DNA of 64,000 nt from Natrarchaeobaculum sulfurireducens (lineage in GTDB: Archaea; Halobacteriota; Halobacteria; Halobacteriales; Natrialbaceae). The position numbers were made by a program, and so were the translations under genes. Below the pieces are notes generated by a model that ran no database searches, was not told where the DNA came from, and saw only the letters and a list, made by a program, of their open reading frames with translations. Positions 1 to 9,829 of this stretch are shown one piece after another. Position 1 is the stretch's first letter, and each line of letters begins with the position of its first letter. The stretch is taken from assembly GCF_003430825.1 (NCBI RefSeq), contig NZ_CP024047.1, forward strand, positions 434,001 through 498,000, in the 5' to 3' direction.

Positions 1-880
1 ATTCTCGGGGGTCGACCTGATCGAGTACGCGCTAAACCAAAATCTCGCAAAGCACTTCGGAGATTTACTCGAGTGGTCGGAGGGACGACTCTACGACCTC
101 GTCGCTCGATACCTCCGGAAGTTCGACGTCTGGAACGTCAAGACGATCATTCGCGGGATCTACACCGAGACGCCCACCGAGGAGATCCAGACGGACCTGA
201 TTCGTGCCGGTGAACTCGACGACGCGACGCTCGACCGACTGCTCGAGGTCGACGCGATCGAAGACGTCGTCGAGATCCTCGACGGAACGGTCTATCACGA
301 CCCGCTCGAGGCCGCCTACGAGCAGTTCGAGGAGACCGGGACGCTGGTGCCACTCGAGAATGCCCTGGATCGGGAGTTTTACGAGCATCTGCTCGACGAT
401 CTCGGCCGACCCCAGGAGGGGCCGGAGGCAAAGTACGTCGAATTCCTGCAGGCCGAGATCGACTTCCGGAACGCCCGAAACGCGTTGCGCCTTGCACGCA
501 GCGGGGCGGACCTCGACCCGGCGAGTTATTACATCGAAGGCGGTGTCTTGTTCGATCAGAAAGAACTGAACCGCCTCGTTACCGACCTCGACGAACTCGT
601 CGATCACATCGCCGAGAACAAACGCTACGGCAAGCGACTCTCCAGTGCGCTGGGACAGCTACGAGAGGCTGACAGCCTTATCCAGTTCGAGCACGCACTA
701 GACGCTGCGTTGCTCGAGTACGCCGACACACTCTCGAGCATCTACCCGGTTTCGGTCTCGTCCGTGCTATCGTACATCCTCGCAAAAGAGCGAGAGATCG
801 AGAACATCCGCGCGATCGCGCGTGGAAGAGAAGTCGGCCTCTCCGAAAGCGAGATCGAAGAGGAGCTGGTGATCCTATGA
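1..880 (+). CDS. atpC: A-type ATP synthase subunit C (5' partial)
   Basis: Central-stalk socket subunit (V-ATPase d/NtpC family) that couples the membrane c-ring to the D/F axle of the A1 motor. The reading frame is open from base 2 to the TGA at 878-880, giving 292 visible residues of a family usually near 350, so roughly the first 55 residues lie outside the window. The visible protein is all helical and acidic, with repeated LxxxxD helices and the C-terminal half (ILAKEREIENIRAIARG) typical of the family. It overlaps atpF by four bases (ATGA), so translation is probably coupled. Identity is supported by operon position directly before F, A and B. Confidence 0.95.
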   Translation, partial: FSGVDLIEYALNQNLAKHFGDLLEWSEGRLYDLVARYLRKFDVWNVKTIIRGIYTETPTEEIQTDLIRAGELDDATLDRLLEVDAIEDVVEILDGTVYHDPLEAAYEQFEETGTLVPLENALDREFYEHLLDDLGRPQEGPEAKYVEFLQAEIDFRNARNALRLARSGADLDPASYYIEGGVLFDQKELNRLVTDLDELVDHIAENKRYGKRLSSALGQLREADSLIQFEHALDAALLEYADTLSSIYPVSVSSVLSYILAKEREIENIRAIARGREVGLSESEIEEELVIL

Positions 881-1209
881 GCCAGGAAATTGCCGTCGTC
901 GGCAGTCCGGAGTTCACGACCGGCTTTCGCCTCGCTGGCGTCAGCCGGTTCGAGAACGTCGCGGACGACGAGAAAGAAACAGCGTTAGACGACGCCGTCA
1001 CGAACGTTTTAGAGGACGAGAACGTTGGAATCGTCGTCATGCACGACGACGATCTCGACTCGCTCTCCCGAAACGTTCGACAGACCGTCGAAACGAGCGT
1101 CGAGCCCGTCGTTGTCACCATCGGTAGCGGTACCGGTGGTGGCGGACTGCGCGATCAGATCAAGCGGGCGATCGGTATCGACCTAATGGAAGAAGAGGAA
1201 AGCGACTAA
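877..1209 (+). CDS. atpF: A-type ATP synthase subunit F
   Basis: Small central-stalk subunit, 110 residues, which with subunit D forms the rotating axle of A1. The N-terminus ([19 protein letters not shown]) shows the conserved Rossmann-like start of NtpF/V-ATPase F, followed by the [13 protein letters not shown] strand and an acidic tail. Its ATG lies in the ATGA overlap with atpC, and atpA begins two bases after its stop, so the three are one transcript. Length and motif agree with archaeal family members. Confidence 0.95.
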   Translation: MSQEIAVVGSPEFTTGFRLAGVSRFENVADDEKETALDDAVTNVLEDENVGIVVMHDDDLDSLSRNVRQTVETSVEPVVVTIGSGTGGGGLRDQIKRAIGIDLMEEEESD

Positions 1210-1211
1210 TT

Positions 1212-2975
1212 ATGAGCCAGGCAGACGAAACCCAGACCGTCGACGAAGACGGTGTAATCGAAAGCGTGAGTGGTCCCGTCGTGACCGCTGCGGACCTCGA
1301 CGCCCGGATGAACGACGTCGTCTACGTCGGCGACGAAGGACTGATGGGCGAGGTCATCGAGATCGAAGGGAACCTGACCACGATTCAGGTGTACGAAGAG
1401 ACCTCCGGTGTCGGCCCCGGCGAACCCGTCGAGAACACGGGAGAGCCACTGAGCGTCGACCTCGGACCAGGCATGCTGGACACCATCTACGACGGCGTCC
1501 AGCGCCCCCTCGACGAACTCGAGGAGAAGATGCAGTCGGCGTTCTTAGACCGTGGGGTCGACGCGCCGGGTATCGACCTCGAGAAGCAGTGGGAGTTCAC
1601 CCCCACCGTCTCGGAAGGCGACGAGGTCGAACCGGGAGACATCATCGGAGAGGTCCCCGAGACCGAGAGCATCACCCACAAGGTGATGGTACCGCCGGAC
1701 TACGAGGGCGGCGAGATCACCTCGATCGAAGACGGCGAGTTTACCGTCGAAGAGGTCATCGCCGAACTCTCCTCGGGCGAAGAGATAACCATGCACCAGG
1801 AGTGGCCGGTCCGGAAGGCCCGACCGTCCGCAGAGAAGCAGACGCCGACGGTTCCGCTCCAGTCCGGACAGCGTATCCAGGACGGCCTGTTCCCGATCGC
1901 CAAAGGTGGGACTGCAGCGATTCCCGGTCCGTTCGGATCGGGGAAGACCGTCACCCAGCACCAACTCGCGAAGTGGTCCGACGCGGACATCGTCGTCTAC
2001 GTCGGCTGTGGCGAGCGTGGCAACGAGATGACCGAGGTCATCGAGGACTTCCCGAACCTCGAGGACCCGATGACGGGCAAGCCGCTGATGAGCCGGACGT
2101 GTCTCATCGCGAACACCTCGAACATGCCTGTCGCAGCCCGTGAGTCCTGTATCTACACTGGAATTACGATCGCGGAATACTTCCGTGACATGGGCTACGA
2201 CGTCGCGCTGATGGCCGACTCCACCTCGCGGTGGGCAGAAGCCATGCGTGAGATCTCGAGCCGACTCGAGGAGATGCCCGGCGAAGAGGGGTATCCGGCG
2301 TACCTCGCGGCGTCGCTGTCGGAGTTCTACGAGCGGGCTGGCCTGTTCGAGAACGTCAACGGCACGCAGGGATCGGTGACCGCAATCGGTGCAGTCAGCC
2401 CGCCAGGCGGGGACTTCTCCGAGCCGGTTACCCAGAACACCCTGCGTATCGTCAAGACCTTCTGGGCGCTCGACGCGGACCTCGCCGAACGTCGACACTT
2501 CCCGTCGATCAACTGGAACGAGTCGTACTCGCTGTATCGCCAGCAACTCGACCCGTGGTTCCGTGACAACGTCGCGGAAGACTGGCCGGAAGTTCGCCAG
2601 TGGGCCGTCGACGTGCTCGACGAGGAGGACGAACTTCAGGAAATCGTCCAGCTCGTCGGCAAAGACGCCCTGCCGGAGGACCAGCAGCTGACCCTCGAGG
2701 TCGCTCGCTATCTGCGTGAGGCGTGGCTCCAGCAGGACGCGTTCCACGACGTCGACACCTACTGCGAACCGACGAAGACCTACCGGATGCTCGAGGCGAT
2801 CCAGACGTTCAACGACGAGGCGTTCGAGGCGCTCGAGGCGGGCGTCCCGGTCGAAGAGATCGCCAACGTCGAGGCGGCCCCGCGGCTCAACCGGATGGGC
2901 ACTGCAGAGGAGTGGACCGAGTTCATCGACGAACTCGAATCGGATCTCACCGAACAGATCAGGGAGCTGTACTGA
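1212..2975 (+). CDS. atpA: A-type ATP synthase catalytic subunit A
   Basis: Catalytic, nucleotide-binding subunit of the membrane ATP synthase. The 587-residue length is normal for a subunit A without intein. The Walker A loop GPFGSGKT is at residues 239-246, followed by the [12 protein letters not shown] segment and the catalytic region [17 protein letters not shown]. The large non-homologous insertion that separates A from B subunits is present between residues about 115 and 195. The start ATG at 1212 is two bases after the atpF stop, and atpB follows after two bases, indicating a tightly packed operon. Confidence 0.98.
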   Translation: MSQADETQTVDEDGVIESVSGPVVTAADLDARMNDVVYVGDEGLMGEVIEIEGNLTTIQVYEETSGVGPGEPVENTGEPLSVDLGPGMLDTIYDGVQRPLDELEEKMQSAFLDRGVDAPGIDLEKQWEFTPTVSEGDEVEPGDIIGEVPETESITHKVMVPPDYEGGEITSIEDGEFTVEEVIAELSSGEEITMHQEWPVRKARPSAEKQTPTVPLQSGQRIQDGLFPIAKGGTAAIPGPFGSGKTVTQHQLAKWSDADIVVYVGCGERGNEMTEVIEDFPNLEDPMTGKPLMSRTCLIANTSNMPVAARESCIYTGITIAEYFRDMGYDVALMADSTSRWAEAMREISSRLEEMPGEEGYPAYLAASLSEFYERAGLFENVNGTQGSVTAIGAVSPPGGDFSEPVTQNTLRIVKTFWALDADLAERRHFPSINWNESYSLYRQQLDPWFRDNVAEDWPEVRQWAVDVLDEEDELQEIVQLVGKDALPEDQQLTLEVARYLREAWLQQDAFHDVDTYCEPTKTYRMLEAIQTFNDEAFEALEAGVPVEEIANVEAAPRLNRMGTAEEWTEFIDELESDLTEQIRELY

Positions 2976-2977
2976 CC

Positions 2978-4396
2978 ATGAAGGAATACCAAACGATTAC
3001 GGAAGTCAGCGGTCCGCTGGTGTTCGCCGAAGTCGACGAGCCCGTCGGATACGACGAGATCGTCGAGATCGAGACGCCACAGGGGGAGACCCTGCGCGGA
3101 CAGGTACTCGAGTCCTCCGACGGCCTGGTCTCGATCCAGGTCTTCGAGGGCACGGGCGGTATCGACCGCAACGCCTCGGTTCGGTTCCTAGGCGAGACGA
3201 TGAAGATGCCCGTCACCGAGGACCTCCTCGGTCGGGTGCTCGACGGGTCCGGTCGACCGATCGACGGCGGTCCGGAGATCGTCCCCGAAAAGCGCGAAGA
3301 CATCGTCGGTGCGGCGATCAACCCGTACTCGCGTGAGTATCCCGAAGAGTTCATCCAGACCGGCGTGAGCACCATCGACGGCATGAACACGCTGGTTCGC
3401 GGCCAGAAGCTGCCGATCTTCTCCGGCTCCGGACTGCCACACAACGAACTCGCACTCCAGATCGCCCGCCAGGCGACCGTTCCCGAGGAAGAAGACGGCG
3501 ACGACGAGGACGGCTCCGAGTTCGCAGTCATCTTCGGTGCGATGGGGATCACCCAGGAAGAGGCAAACGAGTTCATGCAGGACTTCGAGCGCACGGGCGC
3601 ACTCGAGCGCTCGGTCGTCTTCATGAACTTAGCGGACGACCCCGCAGTCGAGCGGACGGTCACGCCGCGACTCGCACTGACCACCGCGGAGTACCTCGCA
3701 TTCGAGAAGGACTACCACGTGCTGGTCATCCTCACCGACATCACCAACTACTGTGAGGCACTGCGCGAGATCGGTGCCGCACGTGAAGAGGTGCCGGGTC
3801 GTCGTGGGTACCCCGGATACATGTACACTGACCTGGCCCAGCTCTACGAGCGGGCGGGTCGAATCGAGGGCCGTGAGGGCTCTGTCACCCAGATTCCGAT
3901 CCTCACCATGCCCGGTGACGACGACACGCACCCGATTCCCGATCTGACGGGATACATCACGGAGGGACAGATCGTGATGGATCGCGACCTGAACAGTCAG
4001 GGGATCGAGCCGCCGATCAACGTCCTGCCCAGCCTCTCGCGGCTCATGGACGACGGGATCGGCGAGGGGCTCACCCGTGCGGACCACGGCGACGTCTCCG
4101 ACCAGATGTACGCCGCCTACGCGGAGGGTGAAGACCTACGCGACCTCGTGAACATCGTCGGTCGCGAGGCGCTGTCCGAGCGAGACAACAAGTTCCTCGA
4201 CTTCGCGGACCGCTTCGAAGGCGAGTTCGCCCAGCAGGGCTACGACACCAACCGGACGATCGAAGAGACCCTCGAGATCGGCTGGGATCTGCTGTCGATG
4301 CTCCCGAAAGAGGCACTCAACCGGATCGACGAGGACCTCATCGAGGAGCACTACCGCGAAGACGTCGCCGAGGAAGCAGCCGTCCAGGCCGACTAA
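2978..4396 (+). CDS. atpB: A-type ATP synthase subunit B
   Basis: Regulatory, non-catalytic partner of subunit A in the A3B3 head. Starting at ATG 2978 ([16 protein letters not shown]) the protein is 472 residues, the family size. The region [20 protein letters not shown] replaces the Walker A loop, as expected for the B subunit, and the SYPEL-like C-terminal helices follow. A longer in-frame extension exists upstream but runs over atpA and lacks similarity, so the short start is chosen. A possible terminator lies right after the stop, so the C-F-A-B run seems to end here. Confidence 0.98.
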   Translation: MKEYQTITEVSGPLVFAEVDEPVGYDEIVEIETPQGETLRGQVLESSDGLVSIQVFEGTGGIDRNASVRFLGETMKMPVTEDLLGRVLDGSGRPIDGGPEIVPEKREDIVGAAINPYSREYPEEFIQTGVSTIDGMNTLVRGQKLPIFSGSGLPHNELALQIARQATVPEEEDGDDEDGSEFAVIFGAMGITQEEANEFMQDFERTGALERSVVFMNLADDPAVERTVTPRLALTTAEYLAFEKDYHVLVILTDITNYCEALREIGAAREEVPGRRGYPGYMYTDLAQLYERAGRIEGREGSVTQIPILTMPGDDDTHPIPDLTGYITEGQIVMDRDLNSQGIEPPINVLPSLSRLMDDGIGEGLTRADHGDVSDQMYAAYAEGEDLRDLVNIVGREALSERDNKFLDFADRFEGEFAQQGYDTNRTIEETLEIGWDLLSMLPKEALNRIDEDLIEEHYREDVAEEAAVQAD

Positions 4397-4432
4397 CTCC
4401 GGCCCGGCCTCGGAGTTTCTCGAGTCGTTTTC
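4395..4432 (+). terminator. Possible terminator after atpB
   Basis: AACTCCG at 4395-4401 pairs with CGGAGTT at 4411-4417 and is followed by a pyrimidine-rich stretch with TTTT at 4428-4431. The hairpin begins in the last bases of the atpB stop codon. It suggests that the ATP synthase transcript ends here and that the distant atpD has its own promoter. Confidence 0.4.
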
Positions 4433-4729
4433 TCTCCAGGCGTCGGCGTCTTGTCTCCCGAAAATCCGGCCGCGGACTGACCGCTGCCTGTCCCTACTCC
4501 GAGAGCCGTCGGTAAGGCGTTGCTTCGGGCCCGTCGGCGAACTGACGCTTACCGACCCCGTGGTGACGAGGATCCGTTTGTTGGACCCGGACGTTTCGTT
4601 CGGATCAGGTACTACGGGCGTGAGTGATTCGATCGGGATGACAGATCTCAGGGCAAGCGAGTACCGCTGAGGAGTGGGGAGGGGATACACCGAAACAATC
4701 GTGGGGGATGCTCCCTCTAATAGAGCTGT
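4433..4729. other. Spacer between atpB and acyl-CoA ligase, with inverted repeat
   Basis: No convincing gene is visible. The one structured element is an inverted repeat: GTCGGTAAGGCGT at 4508-4520 against ACGCTTACCGAC at 4545-4556, with one bulged base and a 24-base loop. It could be a terminator-type RNA hairpin or a protein site; I cannot tell which. No canonical TATA box is clear 26-30 nt upstream of the ligase start. Confidence 0.4.
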
Positions 4730-6391
4730 ATGCACAAGCCATTGCTCGTAACTGACTTTCTCGACCGAGCGCGGACACACTACGCCGATACAGAGGCTGT
4801 CGTCGCGACGACGGGCGAGCGATACACCTACGCTGAACTCGCCGAGCGAGCCGACCGATTCTCCGCGGCGTTGCAGGCGCGCGGCATCGAGAAGGGAGAT
4901 CGTGTCGCGGTGCTCGATCCGAACACACACTACCACCTCGAGGCGGCCTACGGGAGTATGCAACTCGGGGCCGTCCACATGCCGCTGAACTACCGGCTGA
5001 CACCCGAGGACTTCTCGTACATGCTCGAGGACGCCGACGTCGACGCGATCTACGCCGACTACGAGTACGCCGGGAAGATCGAATCGATCCGCGACGAGGT
5101 GCCCACCGAGACGTTCATTACGAACGACGTCGACGCGGTCGAGGGGGGTGAGGCTGACGAAGCCGGGCGATCCTCGTCGGACGAGTCCGACAGTGGGTGG
5201 GAGAGCTTCGATGCGGTGCTCGAGGAGGCCGGCACCGAGTACGACCGGCCGGAGATGGCAGAAGACGACATAATCACGATCAACTACACCTCGGGGACGA
5301 CGGGCGACCCGAAAGGCGTCTGTCGGACCCACCGTGCCGAGACGATCCACGCCTACGTTACGTGCGTCCACCAGGGGATCGGAGACGACGACGTCTATCT
5401 CTGGACGCTGCCGATGTTCCACGTCAACGGCTGGGGACACATCTACGCGATCACCGGCATGGGCGCAAAACACGTCTGTACGCGCGGTGTCGACGCCGGC
5501 GGCATCTTCGAGGCGATCCAGACCGAGGACGTCTCGTACATGTGCGGTGCCCCGACGGTGTTGAACATGTTGATCGACTACTACGGGGAGAACGACCCCG
5601 AGACGACCGGCGCGAACGACGTCCGTATCGCAACTGCAGGAAGTGCGCCACCGGAGGCGACCATCCGGACGGTCGAAGACGAGTTCGGCTGGTATCTGAA
5701 ACACGTCTACGGTGCGACCGAGACGGGGCCGCTCATCACGACCTCCGACGCCCGCCGGCACTTCGACGACGACAGCCGCGACCGATTCGCCGTCAAGAAA
5801 CGCCAGGGGCTGTCGTTCCTCGGCACTGAGGTTCGGGTCGTCGACGAGGACGGCAACGACGTCCCACGAGACAACTCGACGGTCGGCGAAATCGTCGTCT
5901 CCGGCAACCAGGTCATGGAGAAGTACTGGAACAAACCCGAGGAGACCGAGGCGGCCTTCTCCGACCGGATCGAGGGCTACTACCACATGGGCGATCTCGC
6001 GGTCGTCGACGAGAACGGCATGATCTCCATCCAGGACCGCAAGAAAGACATCATCATCTCCGGCGGGGAGAACATCTCGAGTATCGAACTCGAGGACACG
6101 CTGTTCGAACACGAGGCGGTCTCGGACGTCGCAGTGATCCCGGCCCCGAGCGAGGAGTGGGGCGAGACGCCGAAGGCGTTCGTCGTGCCTGCAAACGGCG
6201 ATCCAGACGAGCCGGGCGTGACCGTCGACGAACTCGTCGAGTTCACGCGTGACAACCTCGCGAGCTACAAGGCCGTCAAGCGCGTCGAGTTCGTCGAGCA
6301 ACTCCCGACGACGGCGACGGGCAAGGTCCAGAAGTACGAACTCCGCGAACAGGAGTGGGAAGACGAAGACCAGATGGTCGGCCAGGGCTAG
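4730..6391 (+). CDS. Acyl-CoA ligase (AMP-forming, fatty-acid type)
   Basis: ATP-dependent CoA ligase of the ANL superfamily, 553 residues, cytoplasmic. Motif A3 (YTSGTTGDPKG) is at about residues 186-196, A5 (YGATETG) near 326, the A7/A8 block (YHMGDLAVVDENG, then DRKKDIIISGGENISSIELE) near 420-460, and the C-terminal catalytic lysine in PTTATGKVQKYELRE. The architecture resembles medium/long-chain acyl-CoA synthetases; the substrate cannot be read from sequence. It converges on a membrane-protein gene, the two stop codons overlapping by two bases. It interrupts the usual atpB-atpD adjacency. Confidence 0.9.
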   Translation: MHKPLLVTDFLDRARTHYADTEAVVATTGERYTYAELAERADRFSAALQARGIEKGDRVAVLDPNTHYHLEAAYGSMQLGAVHMPLNYRLTPEDFSYMLEDADVDAIYADYEYAGKIESIRDEVPTETFITNDVDAVEGGEADEAGRSSSDESDSGWESFDAVLEEAGTEYDRPEMAEDDIITINYTSGTTGDPKGVCRTHRAETIHAYVTCVHQGIGDDDVYLWTLPMFHVNGWGHIYAITGMGAKHVCTRGVDAGGIFEAIQTEDVSYMCGAPTVLNMLIDYYGENDPETTGANDVRIATAGSAPPEATIRTVEDEFGWYLKHVYGATETGPLITTSDARRHFDDDSRDRFAVKKRQGLSFLGTEVRVVDEDGNDVPRDNSTVGEIVVSGNQVMEKYWNKPEETEAAFSDRIEGYYHMGDLAVVDENGMISIQDRKKDIIISGGENISSIELEDTLFEHEAVSDVAVIPAPSEEWGETPKAFVVPANGDPDEPGVTVDELVEFTRDNLASYKAVKRVEFVEQLPTTATGKVQKYELREQEWEDEDQMVGQG

Positions 6392-7413
6392 TCGGACGCC
6401 GTCGACCTCTCACCAGTGCGGTGTCGGTGCAGGCTACCGTTCGCGTGGCGCTCGAGCAACGCATAGATCTCGTCGGGATCGTCCAGCACCGACGTCGCAC
6501 ACCGAAGCGAGCGACGACCGTACAGATCGACGATAAGTCTCGAGGACTCGAGTCGCACGTCGGTTACGTCCTCCCAGGGGAGGAACTGTCGGCCGGTCGG
6601 TCCTGGAGCGACGAGTCCGGTTTCGTAGACCTCGAGGGTCGGCCTTCCCCACTTACTCTCGGAACCGGGAGTGGCCGAGTACCGCGTCCCGAACACCTTT
6701 TTGCCGGGTTCGTTCGGCCGGAGCTGTCCGAGCAACGACGTCTCGCCTGCGGCCTGCGATCGAGCGGAGAGGCCCGTGAGGACGAAGACGACGCCGAAGA
6801 TCACTGCGACGAACGCGACGCTTGTAGACGCCCGAAGCAGCCACGACCCGGTATCGATCGCGGCGATGCTGCCGCCGAGAACCGTCCCCACGGCGACGAC
6901 GATCGATGCGATTCCGAGCCCAACGGACATACGAGCGTGCACGGGATCGAGCCACGGAACCGTCGTGATCGGCTCGTCGGGCGTGATCGCCCGTGCGTAC
7001 CGCTCCCGGCCCATCGACGCGAACGCGAGCGCCGCGAGGAGCGTCCCGAACGCGCCCAGTCCGGTTCCGGCGGCTGCAGCGGGCTCGAGGGCCGGTATCG
7101 TGAGGAAACCGACGGTGGCAACGACGAAGCACAGCGGTGGGACGAACAACATCGCCATAGACCGTCGACGTCGGCCGATTCGAACCGCGAGGCCGTCGAT
7201 TCGGCTAGCGAGCAGTGCGCCGACGATGAGTCCACCCGTCGCGGCGGTGGAGACGACCCCGACGACGGTCGCGGCGGAGCCGTCGACTGCAAGCGCGGCG
7301 GCGATCGCTCCTGCGACGAAACAGATAGCGACGTAGCCCCCCGTCGCGGCGACGACGCCGACATCGGGGGTCTCGAGCGACTCCGGGAGGGGCCGCGGGG
7401 ACGGGAGGGACAC
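6388..7413 (-). CDS. Multi-pass membrane protein with C-terminal PH-like domain
   Basis: Unknown function. Several hydrophobic helices occupy the first two thirds (for example GGYVAICFVAGAIAAALAV and MAMLFVPPLCFVVATVGFLTI), then about 90 soluble residues (ESKWGRPTLEVYETGLVAPG, ending in LPWEDVTDVRLESSRLIVDLYGR) that look like the pleckstrin-homology-like fold common in small membrane proteins. A GTG at 7411-7413 gives 341 residues; an ATG at 7503 adds 30 Arg/Thr-rich residues that look non-coding and would leave only 62 bp before the divergent atpD. The start is therefore uncertain. Confidence 0.7.
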   Translation of the reverse strand: MSLPSPRPLPESLETPDVGVVAATGGYVAICFVAGAIAAALAVDGSAATVVGVVSTAATGGLIVGALLASRIDGLAVRIGRRRRSMAMLFVPPLCFVVATVGFLTIPALEPAAAAGTGLGAFGTLLAALAFASMGRERYARAITPDEPITTVPWLDPVHARMSVGLGIASIVVAVGTVLGGSIAAIDTGSWLLRASTSVAFVAVIFGVVFVLTGLSARSQAAGETSLLGQLRPNEPGKKVFGTRYSATPGSESKWGRPTLEVYETGLVAPGPTGRQFLPWEDVTDVRLESSRLIVDLYGRRSLRCATSVLDDPDEIYALLERHANGSLHRHRTGERSTASD

Positions 7414-7565
7414 GGGTTGACCTGTTGATACGACGCCAGACGAAATATGCGTTCTGCCGGTCCGCAGGCATCGTTCTCTGGGCCCCGTTCGAGTCGCGTG
7501 CACACGCTCGAGTGCGACGCAAACTGTAAACAGTTATCCGACTGGCTACGCAAGCATTCCACAAG

Positions 7566-8288
7566 ATGGCCAAGGACGTAAAGCCCACCCGCAAGAACCT
7601 GATGGAGATCGAAGATCGGATCGAACTCTCCGAGCGGGGGCACGGGACCTTAGAGAAGAAACGGGACGGGCTGATCATGGAGTTCATGGACATCCTGGAT
7701 AAGGCCCAGGACGTTCGTGGCGACCTCGCCGACGACTACGAGGAAGCCCAGAAGAAGATCAACATGGCACGGGCTATGGAAGGTGACGTCGCAGTTCGGG
7801 GGGCCGCCGCTGCACTCCAAGAACACCCCGAGATCACCACCGAGTCGAAGAATATCATGGGCGTCGTCGTCCCGCAGATCGAGTCCTCGCGCGTCTCGAA
7901 GAGCTTAGACGAGCGTGGCTACGGGATCATGGGTACCTCTGCTCGGATCGACGAGGCCGCCGAGGCCTACGAGGACCTCCTCGAGAGCATCATCCTCGCT
8001 GCCGAGGTCGAGACGGCGATGAAGAAGATGCTTCGAGAGATCGAGACGACGAAACGGCGTGTCAACGCCCTCGAGTTCAAGCTCCTGCCCGAACTCTATG
8101 AGAATCAAGAGTACATCGAGCAGAAACTCGAAGAACAGGAACGCGAGGAGACGTTCCGGCTGAAAAAAATCAAAGAGAAGAAAGAACAGGAAGAGAAAGC
8201 AGACCGCGAAGCAGCTGCCGAGGGAGCCGACAACCTCGAGGAAGCCGACCTCGAGCCGCCGGCCGCCGGCAGTGTCTCGCAGGGTTGA
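7566..8288 (+). CDS. atpD: A-type ATP synthase subunit D
   Basis: Axle subunit of the A1 motor, 240 residues and predicted coiled coil throughout. The N-terminus ([19 protein letters not shown]) and the block [21 protein letters not shown] match the NtpD family; the C-terminal helix ([21 protein letters not shown]) is Lys/Glu rich, with an acidic Pro-containing tail. It is separated from the rest of the operon by 3.2 kb holding an acyl-CoA ligase and a divergent membrane-protein gene, so it must be transcribed from its own promoter. Confidence 0.96.
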   Translation: MAKDVKPTRKNLMEIEDRIELSERGHGTLEKKRDGLIMEFMDILDKAQDVRGDLADDYEEAQKKINMARAMEGDVAVRGAAAALQEHPEITTESKNIMGVVVPQIESSRVSKSLDERGYGIMGTSARIDEAAEAYEDLLESIILAAEVETAMKKMLREIETTKRRVNALEFKLLPELYENQEYIEQKLEEQEREETFRLKKIKEKKEQEEKADREAAAEGADNLEEADLEPPAAGSVSQG

Positions 8289-8310
8289 CTGGCGACTCGT
8301 TCGTTCGCTG

Positions 8311-8718
8311 ATGGTCTGTTCTGCCTGTGGCTCGTTGACGATCACCTTCGCCGTCCCGAATCCCTACATGGAATACGTGCCGGCAGCGCCGTCGGCCGCC
8401 TCCTTTTGCTCTCGCTGTCTAACCCTCGAAGCCACAGATTCGCCAGCTGATGCCGATCCGGACTTCTCACGCGTCAGCGATGCCTTCCCAACGCGTGCCG
8501 ATCGAGCCGTTCCGCTCGCGATTGCCCTGGGACTGTGTTCGTCGCTGGTAACCAACCGCGAGGCGATCGAATCGCTGTTCTCCGACGCCGAAGCGGCCGG
8601 GACCGACCCCTTGCTCGTGATCAATCGGCTCTGTCGCGACCCCGGCGTCGAACCGGCGATCGACCTCGATCGACGGGCCCACCAGCTCGAGCAGTTGATG
8701 TACGATAACAACGGCTGA
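8311..8718 (+). CDS. Small zinc-ribbon-like protein (DUF6276-like?)
   Basis: Hypothetical, 135 residues from ATG 8311 (MVCSACGSLTITFAV). A CxxC pair (CSAC) and a second pair about 40 residues on (CSRC) suggest a zinc-binding N-terminal ribbon; the rest is helical with a conserved-looking AIALGLCSSLVTNREAIESLF segment. A longer in-frame start at 8272 overlaps atpD and is less likely. It lies 22 bp after atpD on the same strand and probably shares its transcript. The DUF6276 assignment is from memory of haloarchaeal annotation and is tentative. Confidence 0.75.
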   Translation: MVCSACGSLTITFAVPNPYMEYVPAAPSAASFCSRCLTLEATDSPADADPDFSRVSDAFPTRADRAVPLAIALGLCSSLVTNREAIESLFSDAEAAGTDPLLVINRLCRDPGVEPAIDLDRRAHQLEQLMYDNNG

Positions 8719-8836
8719 CCACCTGAGCACGGTCGGCTTCAGCTACACTTCGAGGACCGTTCGGTCTCAGCTACGCGCTGAGGACGGCTCGAGTGGCGAC
8801 CACAGTGTTATGCCGTTCACCGTCGTGTGTTCTCAC

Positions 8837-9136
8837 ATGGCAGATACGAAGAAGGGCCGAGCTAAGAAAGCGCGCGATGCGGAGAACCGCGAACGGGAGC
8901 GAGATCTCACAGAGGCGCGTGAACGCGGTGACGAAGCCGAACCTCCTCGTGAGTGCCAGCGTCGGGACTGTTCCGAGCCGGTGACGTTCGTCGTCGTCGA
9001 ACGATACCGGGACGAAACCGGCCACGGTACCGTCGAAGCAACGGCTGACCTCTGTACTGCACATACCGCCGACGAACGCCCAACGAACCTCGATGGTGAC
9101 TTCGAGGACTATCTCTTCCGTGTCGAACCCGCATAG
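8837..9136 (+). CDS. Small charged protein, hypothetical
   Basis: Unknown function, 99 residues from ATG 8837 (MADTKKGRAKKARDAENRER). The first 35 residues are Lys/Arg/Glu-rich; the second half contains CQRRDC followed by a TFVVVERYRDETGHG strand and DLCTAH, which could form a Cys2/Cys-His metal site. An upstream ATG at 8810 would add MPFTVVCSH and is less likely. A hairpin that could terminate transcription follows the stop. Confidence 0.7.
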   Translation: MADTKKGRAKKARDAENRERERDLTEARERGDEAEPPRECQRRDCSEPVTFVVVERYRDETGHGTVEATADLCTAHTADERPTNLDGDFEDYLFRVEPA

Positions 9137-9181
9137 GTCGGGCCGGTTCGATACGGTCTTTCGTCCCGACTGAAACGGGTT
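9137..9181 (+). terminator. Possible terminator after the 99-residue ORF
   Basis: GTCGGG at about 9138 pairs with CCCGAC at about 9165-9170, followed by an ACGGGTTTTA stretch. It is the only terminator-like structure in the spacer before the leftward genes. Confidence 0.35.
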
Positions 9182-9360
9182 TTATGATCGGACTGTCCGC
9201 TGTTTTTCATTCCCACTTTGAACTGCGTCTGGCGTGCGATCGGGGGACACTGACTGTCAGTGCTTTCCGTCTTCTCGCAGCTGGTACGGTAGGTGCAGCG
9301 ACACGATGATCGACGACGGTTCGGATCTGTGTGTCACTGAACTGCTCGAGGAGAGACGCC

Positions 9361-9753
9361 TTACTTGCCGGTCGGCGTGATCCCGTTGCTGATGGCCTGT
9401 TTCATCTGTAACGCCGCGCTCGCGGCCAGTCCACGGGCGACTTCGGTACGTTCGTCGTCGCTGATGATCTCGTCGGTGACGTCATCAACGTCGGGGGCAA
9501 AGCCCGCACTGACGGGGTGGCCGACTGGTGGCTGGACGGCGACGGTTACCTGTGGTCCGGAGATGCCGCTTCTGACGTCGGCGTCAACGACGTATTCGTC
9601 GGGCAGAAACTCCCGGGTCAGTGCGGCGATTCGCGAGACATCTCGGTGGAGAAGACGTTTCTGTGGCCCGGAGAGGGTTGGAAGGTCCGCCGCGGCTCGT
9701 TGACCGGCCTTCGTCTGTCCGGGGAGTCCTGCGTACGGCGTATTTCCGTTCAT
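9361..9753 (-). CDS. DUF5811-like conserved haloarchaeal protein
   Basis: Unknown function, 130 residues from ATG 9753 (MNGNTPYAGLPGQTKAGQRA). The N-terminus and the block LSGPQKRLLHRDVSRI are conserved features I associate with DUF5811, a haloarchaea-restricted family; the rest is a soluble acidic domain ending in a helical stretch (ERTEVARGLAASAALQMKQAI). An in-frame ATG 20 codons upstream gives a poor extension. It lies downstream of the flippase-like gene on the same strand, 77 bp away. Confidence 0.8.
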   Translation of the reverse strand: MNGNTPYAGLPGQTKAGQRAAADLPTLSGPQKRLLHRDVSRIAALTREFLPDEYVVDADVRSGISGPQVTVAVQPPVGHPVSAGFAPDVDDVTDEIISDDERTEVARGLAASAALQMKQAISNGITPTGK

Positions 9754-9829
9754 GAGGAGATGTACCTCGATTTTCGGCGCCGTTGGGTATAAACGGTTCG
9801 ACTCGAGTGACACGCACCCACACGCGAGA

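Noticed and set aside
1545-2747. 400-codon minus-strand frame inside atpA
   Set aside because: Antisense shadow of a strongly conserved gene; no domain, no own promoter.
4136-6301. Very long (721-codon) open frame on the minus strand opposite atpB and the acyl-CoA ligase
   Set aside because: It lies antisense to two solid genes, is Val/Arg/Asp-biased in the way expected for the antisense frame of GC-rich codons, and has no recognisable domains.
4730-6391. Acyl-CoA ligase as DmdB (methylmercaptopropionate-CoA ligase) completing a DMSP pathway
   Set aside because: General ligase motifs do not reveal substrate, and it lies 28 kb from the DmdA-like gene with no DmdC/DmdD candidates in the window.
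9248-9262. Perfect 15-base palindrome CACTGACTGTCAGTG
   Set aside because: Isolated between convergent gene ends, no promoter nearby, and short enough to arise by chance.
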